NCBI GenBank assembly: GCA_037127255.1
Contig: JBANSL010000004.1
Span: 89,901,627-89,965,626 of the forward strand
DNA length: 64,000 nt
Direction: 5' to 3'
Source of the DNA: Persicaria tinctoria
Lineage: Eukaryota > Streptophyta > Magnoliopsida > Caryophyllales > Polygonaceae
The position numbers and the translations under genes were made by a program. The notes under the pieces were generated by a model, which had not been told where the DNA came from, did no database searches, and was given only the letters and a program-made list of their open reading frames with translations. This document shows positions 48,410 through 57,856 of the stretch, piece after piece (position 1 is the stretch's first letter; each line of letters opens with the position of its first letter).

Positions 48410-48749
48410 TTTTTTTTATAAGATAAAAATTCGATTGGTGGTTAGCCTACCCGAGAGCATCCCGAAGGATGAGATCAAGAAGATCTGAAAGAAATACAAT
48501 AACAGAATACATCAAAATAACCACCCAAAACAAACCCGGAAAACCCAAAACCCTAAGCAAACAAGCGGACACAACATCGAGAGAAGAAGAAAGCCCGGTG
48601 GGGTGAAGTGGATAGCAAGCGCATTGGACAACACCAGCTGACACGATTTCTCGCCGCCGGAATGACGGAAAGAAGAACTCATCGTAAGGCAAAGACGACT
48701 CCCGGAGAAGTGTGGACCACACAACGTTCCCCCAACCTAGACGAGGAAT
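48410..48749 (-). mobile_element. Retroposon with LINE-like 3' end, 3' portion (split by LTR element)
   Basis: The minus-strand insertion ends in eight A (48410-48417). The same element continues at 54108-54237 on the other side of the LTR element; together they are about 470 bp. ATGTACT at 48403-48409 and 54238-54244 is a plausible target duplication. Just before the tail, the reading I-L-R-D-A-L-G-stop and the following TCGAATTTTTATCT closely match the end of the LINE at 63620-63683 (I-I-R-K-D-A-L-G-stop, then TCAAATTTTTTCC). A CATCC-TTCG-GGATG stem-loop lies at 48458-48471. The rest is not RNase H-like, so this may be a SINE-like chimera using the LINE tail rather than a plain LINE fragment. 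Confidence 0.7.
48745..48749. repeat. Target site duplication GGAAT, left
   Basis: GGAAT directly before the TG end of the LTR element; an identical GGAAT lies at 54103-54107 directly after the CA end. The 5-bp length fits LTR retrotransposon integration. Confidence 0.95.
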
Positions 48750-50149
48750 TGACAGGCCTAAGGTCGTTATGCCAAATCAAAGTAAATTCCTAAGATGCAA
48801 ACTATAACAAGTATAGTAGGTAAGTTAGGGTCGAACCCACAGGGAAACAGAATTAATTGTAAGAGCAAGTATTATTACCCAAAAGTAACCGATTCAAGGG
48901 GGAGTTTTGTGTGTAAGCAATAATGACAGAACAAGTTGCAATAAGAGATTGCGAATATATGATGGAAAAGTATCACACCAGGTAATTATCCGCACAACAA
49001 TTGAGATGGTTCATCATCGCATTCTATGAATCTCAAGTTCTAATGTCCAGTAATTGTTCTCAATTCAGATCGTGTAATAGCTTTTAGTCCTACCAGTCCT
49101 AAAAGCACTTATCACCAAATTACAAGGGAAAACCTTCACCGAATAATAAAGCGATAGCATTCAAGCATGAATTATAATGAGATACAAGCGATTCTAACAA
49201 CCCGTTAGAATAGCCTGTAATCGAATCTCCTTCACAATCTACCACAAGCAACCCGCGTATGGTGATTGTGTTCGCTACAATGAATCTACAACCCCAAACC
49301 TGGAATTGGAAACCCTAGCAATATGACTAGTATCGATAAACCTAGGTGATCAATCAAGATTAACCAATAATAAGCAATCAAGCAATAAGCTCAGGAGATC
49401 GAAACAATTAACAAAGGACGAACAAGAGTAGAATACTCACAACCAATTCAATCAAAGGCTTCAAAGAACCAAGTGTAACCAAAGGAGAGTTAGTTCTCCA
49501 TAGGGTTTGTGAGATGAAGAAAAGGAAAATACGTCTCTGGAAAATAACCTAATACCTAAAACGGCTGCCTTCTCGACCATAATATAACCTATTTAAACGG
49601 GTTTAACATCCCGTAAAAATATAATATTAAAACTAATAAGATAGGGAAAAATCGGATAAGAATCCGTCTTCAGGGACTGACGCGGGCGCGCCAGTAGCAG
49701 CGCGGGCGCGCCAGTAGCAGCGCGGGCGCGCCAGCCTTTGACTTGCTTCTTCCATCTGGTGTATCGACGCGGCCACTTCCTCCTAGCAGCGTGGGCGCGC
49801 CAAGTGCAACGCGGCCGCGCCAAGCTCACCAGCTTCCAGCTGCTTCCGAACTTCGTCACTTCAACTCTTCTATAACTTGCATGATTCTATGATTTCTTCA
49901 ACTTCTTCAACAAGTTCCGAATCACCAAGTTCATACGAATATCTCTCACAATGTCTTTTATACTCCTCTTCAAGATATTGCATCTCCCACATGTGTCCCG
50001 ATTCGATCTGCAAGATAACCACAAATTTGCGCAGAATCCGAACTCTTCTAGAATAATCATAAGATGCAATTTAGTAACAAAGAACGAAAGAAATGCAACC
50101 TATCTAAGCTAAAAATGCCTATAATGCCTATCTAATATATGCATTATCA
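48750..50149 (-). repeat. LTR (3' LTR in element orientation), 1400 bp
   Basis: Nearly identical to 52723-54102. It has three copies of a 20-bp GC-rich unit, CGCGGGCGCGCCAGTAGCAG (the last partial), at 49681-49734, where the other LTR has two. Nearby CGCG/GGCGCGCC words add to a GC-rich patch in an otherwise AT-rich LTR. A TTTAAATAGG sequence at about 49587-49596 (minus strand) is a possible TATA element. Confidence 0.95.
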
Positions 50150-50166
50150 AATTCCCCCACACTTAA
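50150..50166 (-). promoter_or_regulatory. Polypurine tract
   Basis: On the minus strand the purine-rich word AGTGTGGGGGAATT lies directly upstream of the 3' LTR, the position of the plus-strand primer for reverse transcription. The GTGTGGGGGA form is usual in Athila-like elements. Confidence 0.8.
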
Positions 50167-50575
50167 CCTTTGCTTGTCCTCAAGCAATGATAGAATGAAC
50201 ATGAATCAATGTATCCCACAAGAAATCCCTTCAAATTTCAATCCTTATCAAAAAGCAACATTATAGCAGGTGAACACACAAACCAAGCAAACAAACGTCA
50301 TATCATGTATTTTAGTGATCAAAGCTTAGAAGTAGACATTATCCAACCTCACTAGAAATGTGTTTTCCACTCATGTGTTTAGGCTTTTAGGTACAACTCT
50401 CAACTCAAACCAATTATGCACTAAGCTCATAGACATTGACCACCATATCACCAATTCTCTACCGAAATGTCATTACTTGCGGGACACAATAAGGAAAATA
50501 AAATGAAACAATTGTTTTTTCTTTCTTTCTTTTCTTTTCTCTTTTTTTTTTCTTTTTCTTGTCTTGGTGCTTTCC

Positions 50576-50815
50576 TTACGCGAAGCGCAAACATGGGTGT
50601 CATGAATGGCCCCGGTCTATCAACACCTCAACCTACTAATATGAAGTCCACTTGAACACCTTTTGACGCAAGTTGCAAACATGGTTGTCATGAATGAACC
50701 TGGTTACTCAATGATCAAACTTTCTTTCCTAGTGGATAGTTTTCAACACCTTTTTGCGCGAATCATACCCATGGGTGTCATGCATAGATCCGGTTACTAA
50801 GTGCATTAACCATTG
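50576..50815. repeat. Degenerate triplicate of about 89 bp inside the LTR element
   Basis: The word CATGGGTGTCATG (or CATGGTTGTCATG) recurs at 50592, 50680 and 50770, each preceded by a GCG/CGCAA-like segment and followed by CCGGT or CCTGGT-TACT. These are three diverged tandem units in the non-coding part between gag and the 3' LTR. A TTTC/TTTTCT-rich tract lies just before them at 50515-50560. Confidence 0.65.
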
Positions 50816-51344
50816 CCACCTTATTCACTAAATATTCACAAATTCAGCAAAAGACTCAAAATATAACATAAACTCCGCAAGCAACAAACATGTGAGTCGG
50901 TCTTTAAAAATAGATACTGCAGTCAATGCCAAGAGGTAGCAACACTAGGCGAGTAATTCACACAACTGAGCAAAAAATTCAAATAAGGCCAAACATTCTC
51001 ACATAGTCATGTTTTTAGGACTTCAATCATACTTTAGCTCAATCATACATGCTCAATTATATTTGCTAGCACATGTTCCACAAAAATCAAATAAAGACAA
51101 TAATCAAAACATCTAGAACTCCATGGGATTTTTATGAATCATGCTTGAAATTTAAAATAGAGGACAAACTAAGCCAGATGGGTATTTGAATAACACATAT
51201 GTATGCAATGCATGTTCTATTTTTGGATTTTTTTTTTAGAATACGAAAATAAACAAAAATTAAAAAAAAAATGATTACTGAAATTAAACATGATGCATAA
51301 ATTTAAATATGATCTCCTATATGCATCTATATATAGAATTCCTC

Positions 51345-51362
51345 TCCCCCACACTTAAAGTT
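51345..51362 (-). promoter_or_regulatory. Second polypurine-like tract inside the element
   Basis: CTCTCCCCCACACTTAA on the plus strand repeats the layout of the terminal tract at 50150-50166, including a following TTGTCCTCAA word. It may be a relic of an internal duplication or an internal priming site. Confidence 0.45.
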
Positions 51363-51526
51363 TTCATTGTCCTCAATGAAACAATAAAGACAACAAAAGT
51401 AAATCAAATATAATCAGGGTGAAGGAAAAGAAAAAGGAAAAAGAAAGAAAAACTTACCTCGGGTTGCCTCCCGAGAAGCGCTTGGTTATGGTCGGTAGCT
51501 CGACATTTTAGTTGTCCATTTAAGAC

Positions 51527-52612
51527 TCACTCGGACATCGTCAGTGCCCTCAGCAGCAAATCAAACTCTTGTGCACACCCTCTAGGTAGACTAGCACTAC
51601 ATACGAATAAGTTGAAGTCAAAGTACGTCCTCAACTCCTCATAAGCCCGAGCATGACTCCCCGCCGCGGGTATGTAGAACCACCAATTCAGTTCCATTGG
51701 CGGTATGTCAAAATAATGAGCCCAAGGATCAACATAATCACCGAACTTCTCACCATTGCAAAAGATATCAATTCTTTGCTCATGAGCCACAGAAATTAGC
51801 TCCGGACTTGGTTCCTTGATAGGCGAGCTCGAGACAATCTCATCAAACGAAGGAGACAACAAATCATATGGAATCTCATGCGTCGACTCATGACACTCCA
51901 TGTCAGGAAGTAGTGTACTCTCCTCTTCATCGCCGAAGAAACTGTCATCATCTGCGAACATGTCCTCCTCCCCCAAAACATTATCATGCTCATAGCTCAA
52001 GGGCAGGAGAGGCGGTGGGGTGGACTTGGATGAACTCAACGAAGAAGGAATGGGAATCACGCACTCACCTTCATCGTTATGACTTTCTAAGCTTCCTTCG
52101 GGTGTGACAAACAGGTAATTGCCGCTCCATAGGGTGTTTGTGGTGAGGCTCTCTATCGGGTTAACCACCGGTTGAGATGGTAGTTCACTCGCTTCACATG
52201 CTAGAATCTCATTCCCCACTTGGACCATTTGGTGCACTCGTTCACCTAATTCCGCGATCTGCTGACACAATTGCTCATTCTCCTCATAAGAGGACATGGA
52301 TAGATCATCCGAAGGTGCGTAAAAGTAATCCATCGGTTGAGGTTCTTGGGCAAATGACACTTCCTGCAAGGCCTGGTGACCCATGTAGCAGATAAGATCC
52401 CAAATTCCCGCCAAACCTAACCGTGCTAGACTTCCCCCGCTCATGTATATAGCACACGCCTTTGTCTCAGCAGTCATCCCATCTACAACGCAGAAAACCA
52501 TATCTCGCAAACTATCGTGGAAACCCCGCTCATTGCGGATGTCCACACACCTCTGCAACCTAGTGAGATATAGGTGAAAGTTCTCACCTTCAAACTGCGA
52601 TAATCTCAACAT
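51527..52612 (-). CDS. Gag-like protein of the non-autonomous LTR element
   Basis: An intact 361-residue frame that starts about 90 bp after the primer-binding site. The N-terminal part, beginning with LSQFEGENFHLYLTRLQR and running to about residue 90 (WDLICYMGHQALQEV), matches the layout of plant Ty3/Gypsy retrotransposon gag domains, where an FEGE(S/N)FY-type motif precedes helices ending in a Trp-containing block. The middle (about residues 190-270) is rich in Ser, Asp and Glu. The C-terminal part (DYVDPWAHYFDIPPMELNWWFYIP) is unrecognised. There is no zinc knuckle and no protease motif. An intact frame in a young copy suggests the protein is still selected or only recently inserted. Confidence 0.8.
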   Translation of the reverse strand: MLRLSQFEGENFHLYLTRLQRCVDIRNERGFHDSLRDMVFCVVDGMTAETKACAIYMSGGSLARLGLAGIWDLICYMGHQALQEVSFAQEPQPMDYFYAPSDDLSMSSYEENEQLCQQIAELGERVHQMVQVGNEILACEASELPSQPVVNPIESLTTNTLWSGNYLFVTPEGSLESHNDEGECVIPIPSSLSSSKSTPPPLLPLSYEHDNVLGEEDMFADDDSFFGDEEESTLLPDMECHESTHEIPYDLLSPSFDEIVSSSPIKEPSPELISVAHEQRIDIFCNGEKFGDYVDPWAHYFDIPPMELNWWFYIPAAGSHARAYEELRTYFDFNLFVCSASLPRGCAQEFDLLLRALTMSE

Positions 52613-52700
52613 GTTAAACTGTTAGTAGCACATGTGTTGTGAACCGTAAGACAGGTTCACAAACAGGTAATAAGACAAACAAGAACAAAGATAATCCGTT

Positions 52701-52718
52701 TCCCCGGCAACGACGCCA
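52701..52718 (-). promoter_or_regulatory. Primer-binding site
   Basis: TGGCGTCGTTGCCGGGGA on the minus strand, four bases after the 5' LTR. Athila-like elements carry an almost identical site (TGGCGCCGTTGCCGGGGA), usually assigned to a tRNA-Asp primer. Confidence 0.85.
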
Positions 52719-52722
52719 AATT

Positions 52723-54102
52723 TGACAGGCCTAAGGTCGTTATGCCAAATCAAAGTAAATTCCTAAGATGCAAACTATAACAAGTATAGTAGGTAAGTTA
52801 GGGTCGAACCCACAGGGAAACAGAATTAATTGTAAGAGCAAGTATTATTACCCAAAAGTAACCGATTCAAGGGGGAGTTTTGTGTGTAAGCAATAATGAC
52901 AGAACAAGTTGCAATAAGAGATTGCGAATATATGATGGAAAAGTATCACACCAGGTAATTATCCGCACAACAATTGAGATGGTTCATCATCGCATTCTAT
53001 GAATCTCAAGTTCTAATGTCCAGTAATTGTTCTCAATTCAGATCGTGTAATAGCTTTTAGTCCTACCAGTCCTAAAAGCACTTATCACCAAATTACAAGG
53101 GAAAACCTTCACCGAATAATAAAGCGATAGCATTCAAGCATGAATTATAATGAGATACAAGCGATTCTAACAACCCGTTAGAATAGCCTGTAATCGAATC
53201 TCCTTCACAATCTACCACAAGCAACCCGCGTATGGTGATTGTGTTCGCTACAATGAATCTACAACCCCAAACCTGGAATTGGAAACCCTAGCAATATGAC
53301 TAGTATCGATAAACCTAGGTGATCAATCAAGATTAACCAATAATAAGCAATCAAGCAATAAGCTCAGGAGATCGAAACAATTAACAAAGGACGAACAAGA
53401 GTAGAATACTCACAACCAATTCAATCAAAGGCTTCAAAGAACCAAGTGTAACCAAAGGAGAGTTAGTTCTCCATAGGGTTTGTGAGATGAAGAAAAGGAA
53501 AATACGTCTCTGGAAAATAACCTAATACCTAAAACGGCTGCCTTCTCGACCATAATATAACCTATTTAAACGGGTTTAACATCCCGTAAAAATATAATAT
53601 TAAAACTAATAAGATAGGGAAAAATCGGATAAGAATCCGTCTTCAGGGACTGACGCGGGCGCGCCAGTAGCAGCGCGGGCGCGCCAGCCTTTGACTTGCT
53701 TCTTCCATCTGGTGTATCGACGCGGCCACTTCCTCCTAGCAGCGTGGGCGCGCCAAGTGCAACGCGGCCGCGCCAAGCTCACCAGCTTCCAGCTGCTTCC
53801 GAACTTCGTCACTTCAACTCTTCTATAACTTGCATGATTCTATGATTTCTTCAACTTCTTCAACAAGTTCCGAATCACCAAGTTCATACGAATATCTCTC
53901 ACAATGTCTTTTATACTCCTCTTCAAGATATTGCATCTCCCACATGTGTCCTGATTCGATCTGCAAGATAACCACAAATTTGTGCAGAATCCGAACTCTT
54001 CTAGAATAATCATAAGATGCAATTTAGTAATAAAGAACGAAAGAAATGCAACATATCTAAGCTAAAAATGCCTATAATGCCTATCTAATATATGCATTAT
54101 CA
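52723..54102 (-). repeat. LTR (5' LTR in element orientation), 1380 bp
   Basis: Matches 48750-50149 but has two GC-rich 20-bp units (53654-53687) rather than three. The substitutions I could see (GCC/ACC-type changes near 53952, 53985, 54030 and 54052) all lie in the first 150 bp of U3. Confidence 0.95.
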
Positions 54103-54107
54103 GGAAT

Positions 54108-54237
54108 CTTCAGAGACTACAAACACCACCAACACGATCACTTCGATCAACCAGGGCCGTATAACTGCTCCTCAGCCGAAACTAACCACGAACCAACAGA
54201 CGAACATCCAACCAACACGAAGAAATAAAGCACGGCC
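54108..54237 (-). mobile_element. Retroposon with LINE-like 3' end, 5' portion
   Basis: The continuation of the insertion at 48410-48749. It begins at GGCCGTGCTTTATTTC on the minus strand, right after the ATGTACT target duplication at 54238-54244. No convincing Pol III A or B box was found, so a SINE identity is unproven. Confidence 0.6.
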
Positions 54238-54244
54238 ATGTACT

Positions 54245-54955
54245 ACCTCTAGAACATAGGTCTTCCAAATTTTCTATGTTTTCAAAAGAGAGAGACATGA
54301 GTGGGTGAGGAGAGATGCAAACCGTGCTACCTTGTAAAGTACTCCTATTAGAAAATTGTTCTTGGACTCTTTTTTTTTAATTATACTATCAAACCATAAT
54401 TGGTCCAATTAAGGTGGCTGGCCAAAATTTACAAGGTAGAGACCTTAATATGAGACGTGGAGTATCGTATGAAAGTGGGGTTTGATTTGCTTTCTTTGAT
54501 TGGTGAAAAGGATCATAGGCGACTAATCCGATTCCTTTAACTCCACTTTGTTTAATGTATATATCATATATAGAATGATTTCTTAAACACTTAACTGAAT
54601 TATTTATACATAATAATATAATTACATGTATGATATAATGTAATTATTCATATATATTTTCATATAAAAGTTATTCGGTTATTGCAATATAATTTTCATT
54701 TACAAACGATCTGACATTTGATTATTTAATTTATATATAAAAAAAGGGAATATGGCAATTATATAGCCTGCAAATTATATTCCAATTTGTACAATTAGTC
54801 AATCGCACGAAAACTAATACAATCAAGGTTAAATATACGAGTTTGATAGAAAAAAATGTCTCTCTAAGAAATTTAAAAAAAAACTATTTACGAGGTATGA
54901 AGTCTGTAGGATAGATAATATGGTACAATCTGTAAGGGCAATATAGTCATTTTAG
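54245..54955. other. AT-rich intergenic DNA
   Basis: Very AT-rich with many TATATA words. No gene, RNA or complete transposon recognised. Confidence 0.5.
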
Positions 54956-55433
54956 GTGAGATTGCTTGTACTAGTGGTGGTTGGAGAGTGGGAGTCAGTT
55001 GCAACAATTTGGGGCATATGGGCTCCTTCTATATTTAGATTTCACCTTCCTCAACCTCTTCCTAGTGTTCCAATCGTTCTGGGTTTGTGTGGTTTTGGGG
55101 TCTCTTCCTCCGTTTGTCCTGGCTTGGCCGGCGGTGGTTCGTTCTCCGGCTCCTTCCTGGTCCGTCTTGAAGTTTGCAAGTTTGCCACTCGATCACGGCC
55201 TTTATCCCTCTCGTTTGTGTCAATCTGGGTTGGGTCTCTGTCGTTTGGCTGGGTAGTGATGGTTGCTTGCCCGTCGCTGCCCAACTCCCCGACTGGCCGA
55301 CTCCCTTCTCGCCTTCACCTCCCGTTTGCCCTCCTTCAGTAGCCATGGCGGGCTGTTTGATTGTCCTTCGGGCCCAAGGTTTTGCCTTGGGCCCGGGGCA
55401 GCCCGTATGTTTTTAAAATAAAAATAAAAATGT
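54956..55433 (+). mobile_element. Probable retroposon with A-rich tail
   Basis: A GC-rich island in AT-rich surroundings that ends in a perfect 11-bp hairpin (CGGGCCCAAGG-TTTTG-CCTTGGGCCCG, 55369-55395), then TTTTTAAAATAAAAATAAAAA. The hairpin followed by an A-rich tail is a retroposon-like end. The 128-codon frame at its start shows no family resemblance and looks fortuitous. No target duplication was identified, and the 5' end is approximate. Confidence 0.4.
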
Positions 55434-55978
55434 GTGTATATTTTTGTTTATAAAAATATATATTGCCTAACCGTGTAAACCCACCCGAACGGGTAGTCTA
55501 AATCCCGAAAGGGCCTTGACGAAATCCCCGAAAGGGCTTGCAGGTGCGCTATCTACGAGGGTGGTTCACGACAGTTTATCTGGTTGTTTTCGGCGGTTTT
55601 GATTTGAGTTGGGGCTCGTTCGTCCGGTGTCGGGTCTGGCTAGGGTCGTGGCGATGTGCATCAAGGCGGCTCCGTATTACGGAAATTTCCTCGGGGGTTC
55701 GTCTTCATCGCCCACAGGGGACTCCTGATGTACCGCTGGCCAACGGTGTTATCTCTTGATGGCGCTTGGCTCCGTTCTGTCTTCGTTGTCCTCGGCTTTT
55801 ATGGATCAGACTCGTCGGTTCTTCTAGTGACTATTTGTTTACCGTCTTTGTATTGCACCGTTTTATTATTATGATTGTATGATTGACGGTTCGCCGTCTG
55901 CCGACTCTGTCGGCCTCTCGATGAGCCAGGTCTGTCTGGTCATCGAATTATTACCTGATCAAAAAAAAAAAAAAAAAA
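55434..55978 (+). mobile_element. Retroposon with three 3' stem-loops and poly(A)
   Basis: Ends in 18 A (55961-55978). Just before the tail are three successive perfect or near-perfect hairpins: GACGG-TTCG-CCGTC (55885-55898), GCCGAC-TCT-GTCGGC (55900-55914) and CGATGA(G)CCAG-GTCTGT-CTGGTCATCG (55919-55945). The last 22 nt (55943-55964) match the LINE tail at 63662-63683 at 17 positions. It is probably a SINE-like or truncated element mobilised by the LINE family. The 5' end is uncertain. Frames at 55538-55874 have no recognisable product. Confidence 0.65.
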
Positions 55979-56083
55979 CATTTGTGTGTGTGTGTTCACA
56001 ATGAAATACAGATTAGGGGTTGAGTTTTCTCCCAATTTATGATTGAGTTTGTGTGTGTGAAATCTGGATTACAAGTGTCTAAA
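55979..56083 (+). repeat. 3' remnant of a Copia LTR
   Basis: The short stretch between the retroposon poly(A) and the Copia primer-binding site, with GT-rich runs. Position suggests it is the R/U5 end of the 5' LTR, cut off upstream by the retroposon insertion. The LTR end is not sharply defined. Confidence 0.4.
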
Positions 56084-56096
56084 TGATATCAGAGCT
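56084..56096 (+). promoter_or_regulatory. Copia primer-binding site
   Basis: TGATATCAGAGCT, two mismatches from TGGTATCAGAGCC, the plant Copia site complementary to initiator tRNA-Met. It is placed just before gag. Confidence 0.8.
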
Positions 56097-56203
56097 CGTG
56101 GTATCCTCGGATATTCGAGTGTAGCGTGAACGAGTGTTTTCGTGGTTGTTCATCATAGCGCGACCAACGTTTGCAGAGATCTTGATCGGAATGGCTGGAT
56201 GAG

Positions 56204-57855
56204 GTGTTGGAAAACAATTATTCACCAGGAACTGGTTCTGTTAATGGAAGAGGTAGGGGGAATTTCGTCAGTTTGACACCTCCTGCTCATGGAGCTCATG
56301 ACAGAGGCTTCAATGGCGGAGCTGCTGGAAATCACGGACTGCAATTTGGGGATCTAGGACAAGGTACGGGTAATGTTCACTATAATCCTTATTTCCTCTC
56401 CAATTCAGATCACCCAGGGATGCAACTAGTATCTACGCTATTCAATGGATCAGTTAATTTTGCCAATGTTCTAAAAGGCGCTAGGCGGTGGGTGGTCGCC
56501 TAGCGCCTAGGCGGTTAGGCGGGTGCCTAGGCGGACTTAGAACAAACTTGATTATTTCCTTATATTTTGACGAATAACACTAGTCAATAATTCATATAAT
56601 GTAATAATAATCCATAATATCACTCATAAACCCAAATTTGTAGTAGTTAACTAACACTAAAGTAAATAAATGCAAAAGTACATGTCTGACTAACAATTCT
56701 AAACCTCCTAAAATCCAAAACTATAAGTTCGATTGAAAAGCAAATGCATCCCGACATGGGGGATAAAAAAACCCTAAGTCAACTAATCATATGCTTAGAA
56801 GCGCAAATTGAATAATCGTTGGACTAGGCAGTGCCTAGGCGGGACCAGGCGGTGCCTAGGCGAGACTAGGCGGTTCCTGGACGAATTTCCGCCTAGGCTT
56901 AAAAATTCCTAGGTCCCGTCCTGCCTAGCGCCTAGGCGCGATTTTTAGAACACTATTTTGCTAGCTGGAATAGAGGAATTCGAATGGCGCTTGGCGCAAA
57001 AATGAAATTAGGATTTATAACTGGATTTTGTGTGAAACCTCAACAAGATAGTAATGAGTATGTGAGAAATGGCAGAGAGTCGATTCTATGGTCATGTGCT
57101 GGCTAATTAACTCGATGACGAGTGAAATTGGTGAAAATTTCATGTATATGCTGACTTCTAAGGAGTTGCGGGATGATCTTACAGAGAGATATTGTGAATC
57201 GAATAATCCTTTAATCTTTCAATTGAGAAGGGACGTTTGCAATTTGAAACAAGAGAATTTGTTCGTAGGAGCGTATTTTGGAAAACTCAAGAAGCTTTGG
57301 GAGGAATTAAAGCTCCTTGATGCATTTCCTACCTGTAGCTGCGGTGTTATGAATAATTGTTCTTGTGCTTTACCGAAGAAGATGATCGATGGGGAGGATA
57401 AAGTGAAAGTTATGCAGTTCTGTCCAAGGATCCGATTCCAGGAATCAATAAGGTGTTCGTTCCAGATGGCAACACAGATTGAACGATCGAAAGGGATGAA
57501 TTATTTGATTCAAGGTGATTCTCAAGTGTTGGCTGCAGGTTCGAGTGGTCATATGGACAGTGAAGCTAATGCTGTTAATAAGTACAATTCAAATAGGCAA
57601 ACTGATTACAATAGGCAGATGGATACAGGAACGAAGGATTTCAAAAGAGCTAAGTATGATAGGTTTTGTGACCATTGCCATGAACGTGGTCATACAAAGA
57701 ATTATTGCTTTAAGCTTGTGGGGTATCCTGAATGGTTTCGTGGTTCTAAGGAGGGTGAGAAGCCTAAGTCTTCTGGGAAATTTGTTGGTAATATGGAGAC
57801 TGCTCAATTTGAGAGTAAAATTGAGTCTTCATTTGGAGAGACTAAGTCGGCCTGA
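56204..57855 (+). pseudogene. Copia gag, disrupted
   Basis: The N-terminal part (56204-56463) carries the typical Copia motif NPYFLSNSDHPGMQLVS. A 491-bp element then interrupts the frame; because the insertion plus its 7-bp duplication is 498 bp, the frame resumes on the other side with SWNRGIRMALGAKMKLGF. A 1-base loss near 57068 then shifts the frame, and gag continues from about 57069 to 57855. The last part includes a zinc knuckle, CDHCHERGHTKNYC (C-x2-C-x4-H-x4-C, 57667-57708). A TGA at 57853-57855 ends it, just before the hAT-like insertion. In its day it would have packaged element RNA; it cannot now be made as one protein. Confidence 0.85.
56464..56954. mobile_element. 491-bp TAGGCG-rich inverted-repeat element in gag
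   Basis: Flanked by ATTTTGC at 56457-56463 and 56955-56961. The ends are inverted: CAATGTTCTAAAAGGCGC on the left, complement of AGTGTTCTAAAAATCGCG on the right, followed on each side by many CGCCTAGGCG-type palindromic words around an AT-rich core. No coding capacity. The CA(A/G)TG-like ends suggest an hAT-type MITE, but the duplication is clean over only 7 bp (8 with one mismatch), so the superfamily is uncertain. Confidence 0.8.
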
Positions 57856-57856
57856 T
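57849..57856. repeat. Target site duplication GGCCTGAT, left
   Basis: GGCCTGAT, repeated exactly at 58783-58790. Eight bases is the hAT duplication length. Confidence 0.95.

Larger units (their letters stand above)
48750..54102 (-). mobile_element. Young non-autonomous LTR retrotransposon (Athila-like, gag only)
   Basis: Complete 5353-bp element read on the minus strand: 5' LTR 54102-52723, primer-binding site, one 361-codon gag-like frame, polypurine tract and 3' LTR 50149-48750, flanked by GGAAT duplications. The LTRs start TG and end CA. The internal region is only 2573 bp and has no protease, RT, RNase H or integrase, so it must be moved in trans by a related Ty3/Gypsy element. It fits the class called TR-GAG or LARD. 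The two LTRs differ by one 20-bp repeat unit and about four substitutions by eye, so the insertion is recent. It sits inside an older retroposon. Confidence 0.93.

Noticed and set aside
48447..48722. Minus-strand frame ending in LRDALG as an independent gene
   Set aside because: It is part of a retroposon; only the last few codons resemble the LINE end, and the rest has no family resemblance.
49593..50069. Frames in the LTR on the minus strand (88 and 60 codons; matching frames at 53606-54022)
   Set aside because: They occur in both LTR copies, show no domain and change length with the GC-rich repeat number.
54956..55874. Several overlapping frames of 70-128 codons on both strands
   Set aside because: A GC-rich region gives long frames by chance on both strands; no domain is recognisable and the region has retroposon-like ends.
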